DNA of 38,981 nucleotides from Bacilli bacterium (GTDB taxonomy: Bacteria; Bacillota_I; Bacilli_A; RF39; UBA660), in the NCBI GenBank assembly GCA_017435485.1, contig JAFSEY010000007.1, forward strand, positions 115,819 to 154,799, in the 5' to 3' direction. The notes under the pieces are model-generated. The model was not told the origin of the DNA and searched no databases. It saw nothing but the letters and a program-made list of their open reading frames with translations. How positions within the stretch are numbered: position 1 is the stretch's first letter; every line of letters begins with the position of its first letter. Made by a program: the position numbers and the translations under genes. This document shows, in pieces, positions 15,135 through 23,783 of this stretch.

Positions 15135-17239
15135 TATCTTTTTACCTCAACCATTTCAAACATTTCAATTAAATCTCTTTCTTTAATATCATTGAAGCTT
15201 TCTAGAGTAATTCCACATTCAAATCCTTTTTTTACTTCTTTGACAGTATCTTTTTCTCTTTGAACGCTTGCTACTTTTGTTTCAGCGACAACAATACCAT
15301 CACGAATGATACGACAAGATGAACCGTTTTTAGCAATTCCATCTGTTACATAGCATCCAGCGATATTACCAACTTTAGAGAATTTAAAGATTTTTCTGAT
15401 TTCTGCAGTTCCAAGAACTTTTTCTTCAAATTCTGGATCTAGCATACCTTTCATGGCAAGCTCCATGTCTTCAACAGCTTTGTAGATAATTGTATACAAT
15501 CTAATGTCTACACCATATTCTTTAGCTACTTCTTTAGTTATATTGCTTGGGCTTACATTAAATCCAATAATAATAGCATTTGAAGCATTAGCTAGAACAA
15601 CATCGCTTTCAGTAATTGTACCAATACCACTACGGATAACTTTTACTCTTACGTCCTCTACTTCAATTTTTTCTAAAGCATTTTTAACCGCTTCCTCACT
15701 ACCCCGAACATCAGCTTTTAAAACGACATTAATTTCTTTTTGACCTGCGTTAATTTTAGCAAATAAGTCATCTAAAGAGATTGATTCTTTTTTAAATTTA
15801 TTTTCTTTAGCTAAAATTTGACGTTTAGCCGCAATGCTCTTAGCTTCTGATTCGGTTTCAAAAGCCATGAATTTATCACCAGCACTTGGATTTTCAACTA
15901 ATCCTGTAATTTCAACCGGAGTTGCTGGTCCAGCTTCAACGATCGATTCACCTAAGTCATTTTTCATTGTTCTTACTCTTCCATGAGTTGTTCCAACAAC
16001 GATAGGATCACCTAATCTTAAGGTACCGTTTAATATGATTAAACTAGCAATTCCTCCAACATTCCGATCTACTTTTGATTCAACTACTGAACCCACAGCA
16101 TATCTATTTGGGTTAGCTTTTAATTCATTAACTTCGCTAATTGTTTGAATAGTTTCTAATAATAAATCAATACCTTCTCCAGTAGCAGCCGAAATATTAA
16201 TAAACGGAATATCTCCACCCCATGATTCAGGAGTAATATTTATTTCAGCCATTTCTTGATAAATCTTATCTACATTAGCGGTTGGTTTATCAATTTTATT
16301 TACAGCTACAACAATTGGCACATTAGCACTTAAAGCATGATCAACAGCTTCTTTAGTTTGAGGCATTACTCCATCATCAGCCGCTACAATTATGATTACA
16401 ATATCTGTTACACTAGCTCCTCTAGCACGCATTTCGGTAAAAGCCGCATGCCCTGGAGTATCAATGAATGTTATTTTACTATCTTTATAATCAATTTGGT
16501 AAGCCCCAATATGTTGGGTAATTCCTCCAAATTCTCCATCAACAACATGAGAATTTCTGATATAATCTAATAACGTAGTTTTTCCATGGTCAACATGCCC
16601 CATAATAGTAACAATTGGTGGTCGCTTTACTAAGTCTTCTTCTTTGTCAATTATTTCATATTCTTCAAAGTTGGCTACATCTTGAGTTTCTTCCTTTTTT
16701 AAGGTTTTTCCATAATCTAAAGCAACTATTTCTGCATTTTCATAATCAATCGCTTGATTTAAACTAACCATTAGTCCTAAACTAATTAATTTTTTGATAA
16801 TGTCAGTTCCATTAATCTTTAAGGCATCAGCTAAATCAGCAACAGTCATACCTTCTTTATATAAAACAATAGAATCATCAGCTTCATTACTTTTTAGTTT
16901 TTCTTTGTGTTTATACATTTCCTTTTTTAGATTATTAAAATCATTATTTTTTTGATTATTATTTTTCTTTAATTTTTGTTTTTTATCGATAGTATTGATT
17001 TGTTTACTAATATTTGAATTTTCCATGATATCTTCGACGACATCATCAATTTCATCTGCTTCTTCATAAGTTACTTCTTCATCAGTACTAATTAAATTAA
17101 TGGCATTATCTAAAACAATAATATCATCATCATAAAGTTCATCAGAAGCATCACTTACATCGATTCCTAATTCCTTACATTTTTTTAATACTTCAGCTAC
17201 CGATACATTCATTTCTAATGCATATTCTTTAACTGTCAT
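15134..17239 (-). CDS. infB: Translation initiation factor IF-2
   Basis: GTPase that delivers initiator tRNA to the 30S subunit. 701 residues. Two IF2_N modules are visible (about 1-50 and 128-178), separated by a charged Lys/Asn-rich linker. The G domain follows: GHVDHGKT (214-221), DTPGH (260-264), NKID and SAATGEG, then domains II, III and the C-terminal initiator-binding domain (ending about 701). The start ATG has GGGTGATGTT in front, in an 18-base stretch nearly identical to that before ylxR. No internal start for a short IF-2 isoform was assigned. The neighbour ylxQ seen in B. subtilis is absent between ylxR and infB. Confidence 0.97.
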   Translation of the reverse strand: MTVKEYALEMNVSVAEVLKKCKELGIDVSDASDELYDDDIIVLDNAINLISTDEEVTYEEADEIDDVVEDIMENSNISKQINTIDKKQKLKKNNNQKNNDFNNLKKEMYKHKEKLKSNEADDSIVLYKEGMTVADLADALKINGTDIIKKLISLGLMVSLNQAIDYENAEIVALDYGKTLKKEETQDVANFEEYEIIDKEEDLVKRPPIVTIMGHVDHGKTTLLDYIRNSHVVDGEFGGITQHIGAYQIDYKDSKITFIDTPGHAAFTEMRARGASVTDIVIIIVAADDGVMPQTKEAVDHALSANVPIVVAVNKIDKPTANVDKIYQEMAEINITPESWGGDIPFINISAATGEGIDLLLETIQTISEVNELKANPNRYAVGSVVESKVDRNVGGIASLIILNGTLRLGDPIVVGTTHGRVRTMKNDLGESIVEAGPATPVEITGLVENPSAGDKFMAFETESEAKSIAAKRQILAKENKFKKESISLDDLFAKINAGQKEINVVLKADVRGSEEAVKNALEKIEVEDVRVKVIRSGIGTITESDVVLANASNAIIIGFNVSPSNITKEVAKEYGVDIRLYTIIYKAVEDMELAMKGMLDPEFEEKVLGTAEIRKIFKFSKVGNIAGCYVTDGIAKNGSSCRIIRDGIVVAETKVASVQREKDTVKEVKKGFECGITLESFNDIKERDLIEMFEMVEVKR

Positions 17240-17252
17240 AACATCACCCTTT

Positions 17253-17510
17253 CTAATATTTATTTTTCAATTCTTCAAAAATACTATCTGGTATTTCGAC
17301 TTCTAAAACTCTATTAAGAGCTTTAGTTTTCTGGGCTTTCTCAATTACTTCTTTATCTTTTTTTAAGTAAGCTCCTTTACCATTAGCTTTCCCCGTTTCA
17401 TCTATAATTATATTCTTTTCTGGCGTTCTTACGATTCTAATTAAATCTTTTTTTTCACACTTTTCTCGCGTTATTATGCACATACGCATAGGTATTTTTT
17501 TTACTTTCAT
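17253..17510 (-). CDS. ylxR: YlxR-family RNA-binding protein
   Basis: 85-residue DUF448 protein of the nusA-infB operon. It carries the family pattern PMRMCIITRE, then LIRIVRTPE, and the GKGAYL loop (GRGAYL in most). YlxR binds nucleic acid and has been linked to RNase P and to transcription regulation in other Firmicutes; its role here is inferred from family and operon position. The ATG follows GAAAGGGTGATGTT. It lies between the 176-residue zinc-ribbon-like protein and infB. Confidence 0.92.
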   Translation of the reverse strand: MKVKKIPMRMCIITREKCEKKDLIRIVRTPEKNIIIDETGKANGKGAYLKKDKEVIEKAQKTKALNRVLEVEIPDSIFEELKNKY

Positions 17511-17532
17511 AACATCACCCTTTCTATATTAT

Positions 17533-18063
17533 TTATTTTTTGGGAAAAGCTATCGTTCTTTCTCGAGAATAGTTCTTATTTTCATTATCAAAATTTTTTA
17601 TAGTATCATCGGTCATATTTTGATTAAATTCAATTATGCCATCAATAACAGCTTGTTTAATTCCAGCTAAAGTATAAAATCCGTTTGCATTTTCTTCTTT
17701 AGCTAATCCATTCATAATTTTTTGTGCTACTAAAACCATAATATATGAAGAACCTATCATAGTATAAAGATTATCATCAGTTATAACATTTGATATGTCA
17801 ATAATGCCATCATAATTTATTCTTTCACAAGTTTTAGTTTTTAATTTAAAAGAACGACCACACTCTAAACAAATTGTAAACCCTTCATCAACTCCATTGA
17901 GATAAGATTTACCTAAATATAAAGAAAAATTATGTGTACAAGTATCTAAAAAGTTTTTTTGACGCTCTTCTAAATCGCCTAAAACTTTTTTTTGAGTCTC
18001 TACTAATTCTGCATTTCTTTTAGCAATATTGTAAAATTGTTCATAATCTTTTAAAATTGACAT
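17533..18063 (-). CDS. Hypothetical protein with a putative zinc-binding CxH/CxxC motif, inside the nusA operon
   Basis: 176 residues, start 2 bases after the nusA stop, with GAAGGG serving as ribosome site inside the nusA end. The N-terminus (1-40) is a charged coiled-coil-like helix; Cys42 and His44 (CTH) with Cys65 and Cys68 (CLEC) could bind a zinc ion; residues 90-150 are mixed, with a weakly hydrophobic stretch around 100-115. This position between nusA and ylxR is normally empty in Firmicutes. Its tight coupling suggests work with transcription or ribosome assembly, but the function is unknown and I recognise no family. Confidence 0.82.
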   Translation of the reverse strand: MSILKDYEQFYNIAKRNAELVETQKKVLGDLEERQKNFLDTCTHNFSLYLGKSYLNGVDEGFTICLECGRSFKLKTKTCERINYDGIIDISNVITDDNLYTMIGSSYIMVLVAQKIMNGLAKEENANGFYTLAGIKQAVIDGIIEFNQNMTDDTIKNFDNENKNYSRERTIAFPKK

Positions 18064-18065
18064 TT

Positions 18066-19178
18066 CTATTTATTCCCTTCTTCTTGAATTTGAACAAGCG
18101 TTTTAACATTAATTTTATATTTTGTTAAACGACTAGCTAAAACAACATTTGAACCCTTTTTACCAATTGCTAAACTTAAATTTTCATCATTAACAATAGC
18201 CAACGCTTCTTTTTTTACTGGATCAACAATATTTACTATAACATCTTTAGCTGGGCTTAAAGCATTTTTAATATATTCAGCTGGATCTTCGCTATATAAT
18301 ACTAAATCAACTTTTTCACCATTTAATTCTTTTAGAATGCTTCCAATACGGCAACCTTTTTCGCCAATACAAGCTCCTATAGCATCAACTTTTTCGTTGT
18401 TTGAATAAACAGCAACTTTACTACGCACACCAGCTTCACGAGCCACTCCATATAACTCTATAGTTCCGTCTTGTAATTCAGGTATTTCTGTTTCAAATAA
18501 TCTTTTAACAAATCCAAAGTTCTTACGAGAAAGTAAAATTAGTGGTCCTTTTGTTTGGTTTTCAACTTTAGTTATATAAACTTTGATATTTGTTCCCATT
18601 TTAATTTCTTCACCTGGGATAATTTCTGATTTTGGTAAGATTCCTCTTGTTCTTCCTAAATCAATATAGTAGTTACGATTATCTTCCATAGCCACTAAAC
18701 CAAGCATCATTTCAAATTCTTTTCCTTCAAATTCAGCAATAATACTATTTTTTTCAGCTTCTCTTATTTTTTGCGTAATAACTTGTTTAGCAGTACTAGC
18801 TGCAACTCTTCCAAAATCTTTAGGTGTAACTTCTTTTTCAATTGTTTCTCCTACTTTAATTCCAGGAACAATTTCTTCAGCTTGTTCTAAAATAATTTGC
18901 GCATCAGGATTAATTGCTGGTGGTATTTTTACGACATTTCCTTCTTCATCGATTTCTTCTGTTCCAAAATCAACATCGTCAACAACGATTAAGTAAGAGA
19001 ATACCTTGATATCTCCTGTTTCACGATTGATTTCAACTCTAACATTAGTTTTAGAGTCAAAATTCTTTTTATAAGCTGTCTGTAATGCTAATTCCATAGC
19101 TTCATATACAACATCTTTACTAATATGTTTTTCTTCAACAATATGATCTAATGCTTTAATAAATTCTTTTCCGTTCAT
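18066..19178 (-). CDS. nusA: Transcription termination/antitermination factor NusA
   Basis: RNA polymerase-binding factor for pausing, termination and antitermination. 370 residues, matching the compact Firmicute form without C-terminal acidic repeats. Domain order: N-terminal polymerase-binding domain (1-125), S1 domain (about 132-200, GRTRGILPKSEIIPGE), then two KH domains with IGACIGEKGCRI and LAIGKKGSNVVLASRLT. It starts 4 bases after rimP with AGAGGTTAGAAAG before the ATG. Confidence 0.96.
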   Translation of the reverse strand: MNGKEFIKALDHIVEEKHISKDVVYEAMELALQTAYKKNFDSKTNVRVEINRETGDIKVFSYLIVVDDVDFGTEEIDEEGNVVKIPPAINPDAQIILEQAEEIVPGIKVGETIEKEVTPKDFGRVAASTAKQVITQKIREAEKNSIIAEFEGKEFEMMLGLVAMEDNRNYYIDLGRTRGILPKSEIIPGEEIKMGTNIKVYITKVENQTKGPLILLSRKNFGFVKRLFETEIPELQDGTIELYGVAREAGVRSKVAVYSNNEKVDAIGACIGEKGCRIGSILKELNGEKVDLVLYSEDPAEYIKNALSPAKDVIVNIVDPVKKEALAIVNDENLSLAIGKKGSNVVLASRLTKYKINVKTLVQIQEEGNK

Positions 19179-19182
19179 CTTT

Positions 19183-19434
19183 CTAACCTCTTTCCTTACT
19201 AATTACATCTAAGATATAACTATCATCAATAATATCTAATTCATCAATCAAAGGATTAATAATATTAGTTGCTTCAACAATAGTATCTAGATCAATTCCG
19301 CTTTCCTTATCTAACTCAATAGTCAAGAAATTATATTTACCATTTTTTGAAAAAGTAATATCAGTTATAATAATATCAATTTCTGCTAAACTAGGAGTTA
19401 GTTTTTCTCTTATTTTATCTAACTTTTCTTTCAT
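19183..19434 (-). CDS. rimP: RimP N-terminal domain only
   Basis: 83 residues, in the conserved place before nusA. The visible part is the alpha/beta N-terminal domain of ribosome maturation factor RimP, including the ELDKESGIDLDTIVEATNII segment (usual DxD...C..S.I in relatives) and the end DDSYILDVISKERG, where full-length proteins continue with SPG.ERPL and an SH3-like C-terminal domain. Only 4 bases separate its stop from nusA, so the C-terminal domain is truly missing, not shifted out of frame. GAGGTGAGGT precedes the ATG. It may still bind the 30S protein partner, but that is not shown. Confidence 0.84.
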   Translation of the reverse strand: MKEKLDKIREKLTPSLAEIDIIITDITFSKNGKYNFLTIELDKESGIDLDTIVEATNIINPLIDELDIIDDSYILDVISKERG

Positions 19435-19455
19435 ACCTCACCTCAATATAATAAT

Positions 19456-19481
19456 AAAAGCAGGTTTGTATGCCCGCTTTT
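19456..19481 (-). terminator. Terminator or attenuator hairpin in the rimP-nusA operon leader
   Basis: Minus strand stem AAAAGCGGG / CCTGCTTTT (one G-U) with an 8-base loop, followed by TATTATTATATT. It lies between the rimP promoter and the rimP start, and is also the first hairpin after lysS. It may end lysS transcription and attenuate the operon. Confidence 0.6.
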
Positions 19482-19498
19482 GTTTGTATAACGTTTAA

Positions 19499-19527
19499 AT
19501 TATAACACATTTAGCTTAGTAAATAAA
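19499..19527 (-). promoter_or_regulatory. Promoter of the rimP-nusA-infB operon
   Basis: Minus strand extended -10 TGTTATAAT (TATAAT at 19504-19499) with a poor -35 TTTATT (19527-19522) at 17 bases. The expected start lies just upstream of the leader hairpin. Confidence 0.6.
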
Positions 19528-19534
19528 GCTTTTT

Positions 19535-21004
19535 TTATTTTTCGTTTTTCATCATTGGGAATAAAACCACATCTCTAATTGAATATTGATCATAAATTAT
19601 CATAAGAAGTCTATCAATACCAAATCCTAGTCCTGAGATTGGTGGCATTCCTTGTTCCATAGCTCCCATAAATCCTTCATCAATTTCCATAGTTTCATCG
19701 TCGCCTTGTTCTTTGGCTTTTAATTGTTCTTTAAAGTTTTCTCTTTGAATAATTGGATTTACAAGTTCTGAGTAAGCCTTGCACAATTCGGTTCCACAAG
19801 CTACTACTTGAAAAACATCAATTATTTTATCATTTTCATCATTACGACGAGCTAATGGGATTAAAAATGCTGGATAATTATATATAATTGTCGGTTGAAT
19901 AATATTAGCTCTTATTGTTTTTTTATAAACAAAATCGATAATTTGACTAATTGATTTATAATCTTCTAATTCATTATAAGTAAATAATCCTTTTTCAACT
20001 ATTTTATCTTTTAATTCTGAAGGTTCTTCAATATTTAAGAAATCAAACCCTAATATCTCAGTTAATTTTTCGGTATAATTAATTCTAGTTAAATTTTCTA
20101 CACCAAAATCTAATATTTCACCTTGATATTCAACTTTAGTTGTTCCAATTAAATCTAATAATAATTCTTTAATAAACTTTTGATAAAATTTAATATTATC
20201 TTCAAAATTCCAATACGCAACATACCATTCTACTTGAGTAAACTCTTGTAAATGTTGAGTATCCATACCTTCATTTCTAAAACATTTTGCTAGTTCATAA
20301 ACACGATTAAATCCACCTGATACACATTGTTTTAAATATGTCTCTGGAGCTATTCTTAGATTAAAGTCCATATCTAAAGCATTATGATGAGTATAAAATG
20401 GTCTAGCAGCCGCTCCACATACAGCATTTTGCATAATTGGAGTTTCTACTTGTAAAAAACCATTTTCTCCTAAAAATCTATGAATAAATGCATATAATTT
20501 ACTTCTACCCAAAAACACTTTTCTAGATTCTTCATTAGATATTAAATCAACATATCTTTGGCGATATTTTAATTCTGTATCAGTTACACCATGAAATTTT
20601 TCTGGTAGTGGTTTTAACGCTTTCCCTAAAAATTTGATTGATTCTGCTAGCAAAGTTTTTTCACCAGTTTGAGTAGTAATTATTTCTCCAGTTGCCCCAA
20701 GAAAATCTCCTAAATCAACTAATTTTTTTACAAATTCGTAATCATCAGCATTAGTAATATCGGCTTTTAATTGGACTTGAATATCAGCTTCAATATCTCT
20801 TAAGCGAATAAAAATTAATTTCCCCATTTTTCTCATAAATACAATTCGCCCAGCAATGCTTACATTATTAGTTCCATCTTCCAAGCTTCTTGCTTCTAAT
20901 AATGTATTAGTCATTTCAAATCTTTCAGGATATGGATTAGTATAATTTTTAATTTCTTCTAATTTGTTTCTTCTTATTATCTCTTGTTCTGTTAATTCTT
21001 TCAT
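19535..21004 (-). CDS. lysS: Lysyl-tRNA synthetase, class II
   Basis: Charges tRNA-Lys. 489 residues, normal. An OB-fold anticodon domain occupies about 45-130, followed by the class II catalytic core: motif 1 region around the VETPIMQNAV segment, motif 2 from AKCFRNEGMD to FTQVEWY (239-260), and motif 3 GLGFGIDRLLMI near residue 467. The lysine/ATP-binding region is complete. It has its own promoter with an inverted repeat in the spacer and no T-box leader. It lies upstream of, and in the same direction as, the rimP operon. Confidence 0.97.
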   Translation of the reverse strand: MKELTEQEIIRRNKLEEIKNYTNPYPERFEMTNTLLEARSLEDGTNNVSIAGRIVFMRKMGKLIFIRLRDIEADIQVQLKADITNADDYEFVKKLVDLGDFLGATGEIITTQTGEKTLLAESIKFLGKALKPLPEKFHGVTDTELKYRQRYVDLISNEESRKVFLGRSKLYAFIHRFLGENGFLQVETPIMQNAVCGAAARPFYTHHNALDMDFNLRIAPETYLKQCVSGGFNRVYELAKCFRNEGMDTQHLQEFTQVEWYVAYWNFEDNIKFYQKFIKELLLDLIGTTKVEYQGEILDFGVENLTRINYTEKLTEILGFDFLNIEEPSELKDKIVEKGLFTYNELEDYKSISQIIDFVYKKTIRANIIQPTIIYNYPAFLIPLARRNDENDKIIDVFQVVACGTELCKAYSELVNPIIQRENFKEQLKAKEQGDDETMEIDEGFMGAMEQGMPPISGLGFGIDRLLMIIYDQYSIRDVVLFPMMKNEK

Positions 21005-21040
21005 ATATTACTTCCTTTCTTCGAAAATACATTATGCTTT

Positions 21041-21069
21041 ATTTTATACTCATCCAATATGGATGTCAA
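21041..21069 (-). promoter_or_regulatory. Promoter of lysS with an inverted repeat in the spacer
   Basis: Minus strand TTGACA (21069-21064), 17-base spacer, TAAAAT (21046-21041). The inverted repeat CATCC/GGATG (21051-21065) fills most of the spacer, so a repressor could sit there. The 190 bases between here and the UPF0316 gene show no other feature to me. Confidence 0.65.
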
Positions 21070-21216
21070 ACATTTTAAGACATAACAATTAATTATATTT
21101 TATATTATTTTTGACTAAATTTGAAGAGGTTATTGTAATTTTTATTTTAAAATACGTTTAACATATTATATCTTTAGCTAAGAAGATTAACTCAATACTA
21201 TTTCCAAATACCCATT

Positions 21217-21726
21217 TTATTTTATCCAACCATTGGCCACATATTTCGTTTCACTAACGATAATAAAAGCTTTTTTATCGTATATTTCTATCAATTCTTT
21301 TAAAAGATTTAATTTTTTGGAATCTAATTCTATAAAAAGCATGTGACTATTTTGATCATCTTTGGTTTTTTTTAACATTATTTCTGAAACTCCAAAATTG
21401 TTGGCTTTTATTTCTTCTTTTAATCCTTTACATTCTTTTGTCGTAATGACTTGAACACAAATTATTTCTTCGACAAATCTTTTTACTAACCAACTACCAA
21501 TAAATGAACCAGATGCATAACCTAAAGAATAACTGATAGGTATAAGTAAAGAATTTACATCTGTTTGTAATGCTTCTCTAGCTACAAAAAACCAAATGAA
21601 TACTTCAAAGAAAGCTAAGATACTAGCTTTTACTCTTTGACCCTTTACCATAATTAAAGTTCGATATGTTCCAATCGATACATCTAAAATCCTGGCAAAA
21701 AATATTTTTAGACATAATAAAAACAT
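21217..21726 (-). CDS. UPF0316/DUF5698 membrane protein (YebE-like)
   Basis: 169 residues. About three membrane spans occupy the first 85 residues, including FARILDVSIGTYRTLIMVKG and the GYASGSFIGSWL span, followed by a cytoplasmic DUF2179-like domain (VQVITTKECKGLKEEI onward). The YebE/UPF0316 family is of unknown function; the C-terminal domain resembles small ligand-binding domains. The start codon lies inside a hairpin that looks like the terminator of the upstream gene, with the ribosome site GTAGGTG in the loop, which is unusual (see findings). Confidence 0.88.
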   Translation of the reverse strand: MFLLCLKIFFARILDVSIGTYRTLIMVKGQRVKASILAFFEVFIWFFVAREALQTDVNSLLIPISYSLGYASGSFIGSWLVKRFVEEIICVQVITTKECKGLKEEIKANNFGVSEIMLKKTKDDQNSHMLFIELDSKKLNLLKELIEIYDKKAFIIVSETKYVANGWIK

Positions 21727-21751
21727 AATATCACCTACTTATATTATGTTT
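21721..21751 (-). terminator. Terminator-like hairpin containing the ribosome site and start codon of the UPF0316 gene
   Basis: Perfect 11-bp arms (21721-21731 and 21741-21751) with a 9-base loop holding AAGTAGGTG on the minus strand. The second arm contains the ATG (21726-21724) and is followed by a T-rich run encoded by codons 2-4. It starts at the stop codon of the zinc-ribbon gene upstream. Confidence 0.6.
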
Positions 21752-22008
21752 TAATTTAATTTTAATATAGCTAAAATGATGAGAAAAAGTAAAATTCCTA
21801 CTATAAATAAAGCTATTTTAAAATTATACTTTTCTTTATTGGTTTTTAATGGTTTAAAGTCATTATTATAATTATTGAAACTATTTTGATTATTTTCTTT
21901 ATTCCATTTACGATTTTGTTCAAGTTGTCCCGCGCTCATCATCATACCGCATTGCTTGCAAACGCATCCATGTGATGGTAGCGGACTTCCACATCTATTA
22001 CAATTCAT
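21751..22008 (-). CDS. Zinc-ribbon membrane protein, 85 residues
   Basis: N-terminal zinc ribbon (Cys3, Cys6, Cys17, Cys20; MNCNRCGSPLPSHGCVCKQC), an Asn-rich linker, and one C-terminal membrane span (about 63-82). Such small zinc-ribbon anchored proteins are common in Firmicutes and of unknown function. Its ATG shares a base with the stop of the preceding, larger zinc-ribbon protein gene (TAATG), so the two are coupled and probably work together. Confidence 0.8.
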   Translation of the reverse strand: MNCNRCGSPLPSHGCVCKQCGMMMSAGQLEQNRKWNKENNQNSFNNYNNDFKPLKTNKEKYNFKIALFIVGILLFLIILAILKLN

Positions 22009-22655
22009 TAGTTACACTTAAATCCTGACTGTTCTAAAGAATCAATAAATTCATTAATAGTTTCATAATTATTTATGTTGATACCTGTATATGTTTCTAC
22101 TTGATTGATATATTTCGGTCCAAAGTTATAAACAATTGAAAAGTGTCTATTACTTTTAGATGCTTTAACAATTTTTTTATAATTATCAAATCCCTCTAAA
22201 TTACCTAATATATTATTATAAATATCGCTAAATTCATCTTTATAATTACTTGAATCTGCTGAGTATTCTAATCTCATACTAAGTCTAGTTACTTCATCAT
22301 TTTTATAATTAAAATTGATATTTGAGCGAAATAACCAATTATCTTCTTTACTTTGATATGCACAGGAAACGCTATTAAATCCAATAGACATAAATATTAA
22401 AGATAATAATACGATAATACACATAGCCATTGAAATAATAATTTTTGGAGACATATTTTTCAAAGAACTTAATAATGATTTTTGAGCTTTTTTTATAGCT
22501 TTTACATCAATTGTGCTAGTAAAACTTTCTAATAATCCTTCTTGTTTAGATTCATCCTTCTTCGTTTTGCTTGCTTTCGTAATTAATTTTTTACCGCAAA
22601 CAACACATTTAATTTCATCTTTCTTATTTTTTTTACCACACTTGGGACACACCAT
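22008..22655 (-). CDS. Zinc-ribbon membrane-anchored protein
   Basis: 215 residues. A zinc ribbon (Cys3, Cys6, Cys17, Cys20: MVCPKCGKKN then CVVCGKK) is followed by a basic linker, one membrane span (about 68-90) and an extracytoplasmic domain of about 120 residues rich in N and Y, which in layout recalls the YehR/DUF1307 lipoprotein-type domain; I am unsure of that. I use the ATG at 22655, nine bases after AGGAGGT, rather than an in-frame ATG at 22676 that lies upstream of that ribosome site. The promoter is strong and the next gene is a second zinc-ribbon protein. Confidence 0.78.
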   Translation of the reverse strand: MVCPKCGKKNKKDEIKCVVCGKKLITKASKTKKDESKQEGLLESFTSTIDVKAIKKAQKSLLSSLKNMSPKIIISMAMCIIVLLSLIFMSIGFNSVSCAYQSKEDNWLFRSNINFNYKNDEVTRLSMRLEYSADSSNYKDEFSDIYNNILGNLEGFDNYKKIVKASKSNRHFSIVYNFGPKYINQVETYTGININNYETINEFIDSLEQSGFKCN

Positions 22656-22689
22656 AAAAATACCTCCTAGGTTCATTTTTACACAATTA

Positions 22690-22717
22690 AGTATACCATA
22701 ATTTTAATAATTTGCAA
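22690..22717 (-). promoter_or_regulatory. Promoter of the zinc-ribbon pair
   Basis: Minus strand TTGCAA (22717-22712), 16-base spacer, extended TGGTATACT with TATACT at 22695-22690. Confidence 0.65.
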
Positions 22718-22776
22718 ACTATCAAAAAAATGGTTATTTTTTTTGCTTTTTAACCACATTATAATTAGGTGATTAT

Positions 22777-23274
22777 ATGCAATTTATTAATTTATTTTTG
22801 ATGTATTCTATTTTAGGTTATTCTTTAGAAACATTGTCATCTTTAATAACTAATCCAGGATTTAATAGTGGGATGCTTAGAGGACCTTGGACTCCAATAT
22901 ATGGAATAGCTATCTTAATAATCTATTTTATTAATAAAAAACTTGAAATGTTAAATCTAAAAAAATGGCAGAAAGTAATTTTGTTTTTTATTATTATAAC
23001 TACTCTTCTGACTCTTTTAGAATTTATTTGTGGTAATTTAATTTATATTTTCTTAAATAAAACATATTGGGATTATACTGATTTTAAATTTAATTTAGGA
23101 AAATTTATTACTTTAGAAATATCTTTAATATGGGGCGTTGGAGCAACTTTAATAAATTATTTATTATTAAATAAGTCTTTAAAAATTGCTAAAAAAATTT
23201 CCAAATTTATAACTATTTTACTAAGCTTAGTATTTATCGGAGATATAGCTTACTATATCTTAGAAAGAATTTAA
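22777..23274 (+). CDS. CmpB-like putative ABC-transporter type IV membrane protein
   Basis: 165 residues with four to five membrane spans. Family marks of PF06541 are SILGYSLE, NSGMLRGPWTPIYGIA, the LEFICGNLIY helix, YWDYTDFKFNLGKFI and SLIWGVGATL. Proteins of this family have been called putative ABC permeases, though transport is unproved and no ATPase partner lies nearby. TTATAATTAGGTGAT before the ATG supplies a -10 box and a ribosome site. The cotJ genes follow 62 bases downstream with their own strong ribosome site. Confidence 0.85.
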   Translation: MQFINLFLMYSILGYSLETLSSLITNPGFNSGMLRGPWTPIYGIAILIIYFINKKLEMLNLKKWQKVILFFIIITTLLTLLEFICGNLIYIFLNKTYWDYTDFKFNLGKFITLEISLIWGVGATLINYLLLNKSLKIAKKISKFITILLSLVFIGDIAYYILERI

Positions 23275-23336
23275 ACTTAGGACATAACCTATACACATAT
23301 CTTCTTATAACATATTATTTATTAGGAGGTTTAAAA

Positions 23337-23783
23337 ATGTTATTTGAAGGTAACGATTATAATTTTGATATGGCTTATTATAGTTTGCCAGGAATGCCAA
23401 CTAATATGGAAAAAATGGGTTCTAAAAATATCTTAAGTCCTTATGAAGGATTTTTAAGAGGAAATATGTTTAAAGATGAATATGACCCTTATAAAAATTT
23501 AACTTATTTAAAGTTAAAACCCAAAACTAATCAAGAAAAATTATTATATGAAATAATGTCTTTATGTTTTGCCATCAACGATTTAAATTTATACTTGGAT
23601 TTAAATCCTAATGATATGGAATCATTTAATTTATTAAAAAGTTATATTAAAGAAAAAAATAAATTAACTGATACTTATATCAATCAATATGGACCATTAG
23701 TTATTGATGAGACAACTGGTTCTAAATATGAATGGTTAAATGATTGGCCTTGGGATAGTAAAAGGGGTGATATGTATGTTTAA
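23337..23783 (+). CDS. Spore-coat CotJA-CotJB fusion-like protein
   Basis: 148 residues. The C-terminal 85 residues are CotJB: LYEIMSLCFAINDLNLYLDL, NPND, the QYGPLVID segment and the aromatic end WLNDWPWD. The N-terminal 55 residues resemble CotJA (LSPYEGFLRGNMFKDEYDPY parallels the usual EAL..GTLFP.L..PY ending), without the Pro-rich opening. In most Firmicutes these are two genes ahead of cotJC; here they read as one. AGGAGGT six bases before ATG is a strong ribosome site. The reading frame overlaps cotJC by 8 bases. No sigma-E type promoter could be identified with confidence. Confidence 0.8.
   Translation: MLFEGNDYNFDMAYYSLPGMPTNMEKMGSKNILSPYEGFLRGNMFKDEYDPYKNLTYLKLKPKTNQEKLLYEIMSLCFAINDLNLYLDLNPNDMESFNLLKSYIKEKNKLTDTYINQYGPLVIDETTGSKYEWLNDWPWDSKRGDMYV

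Noticed and set aside
23281..23336. Sigma-E type promoter before the cotJ genes
   Set aside because: CATATTAT resembles the -10, but no matching -35 lies at the right distance, so I could not support it.
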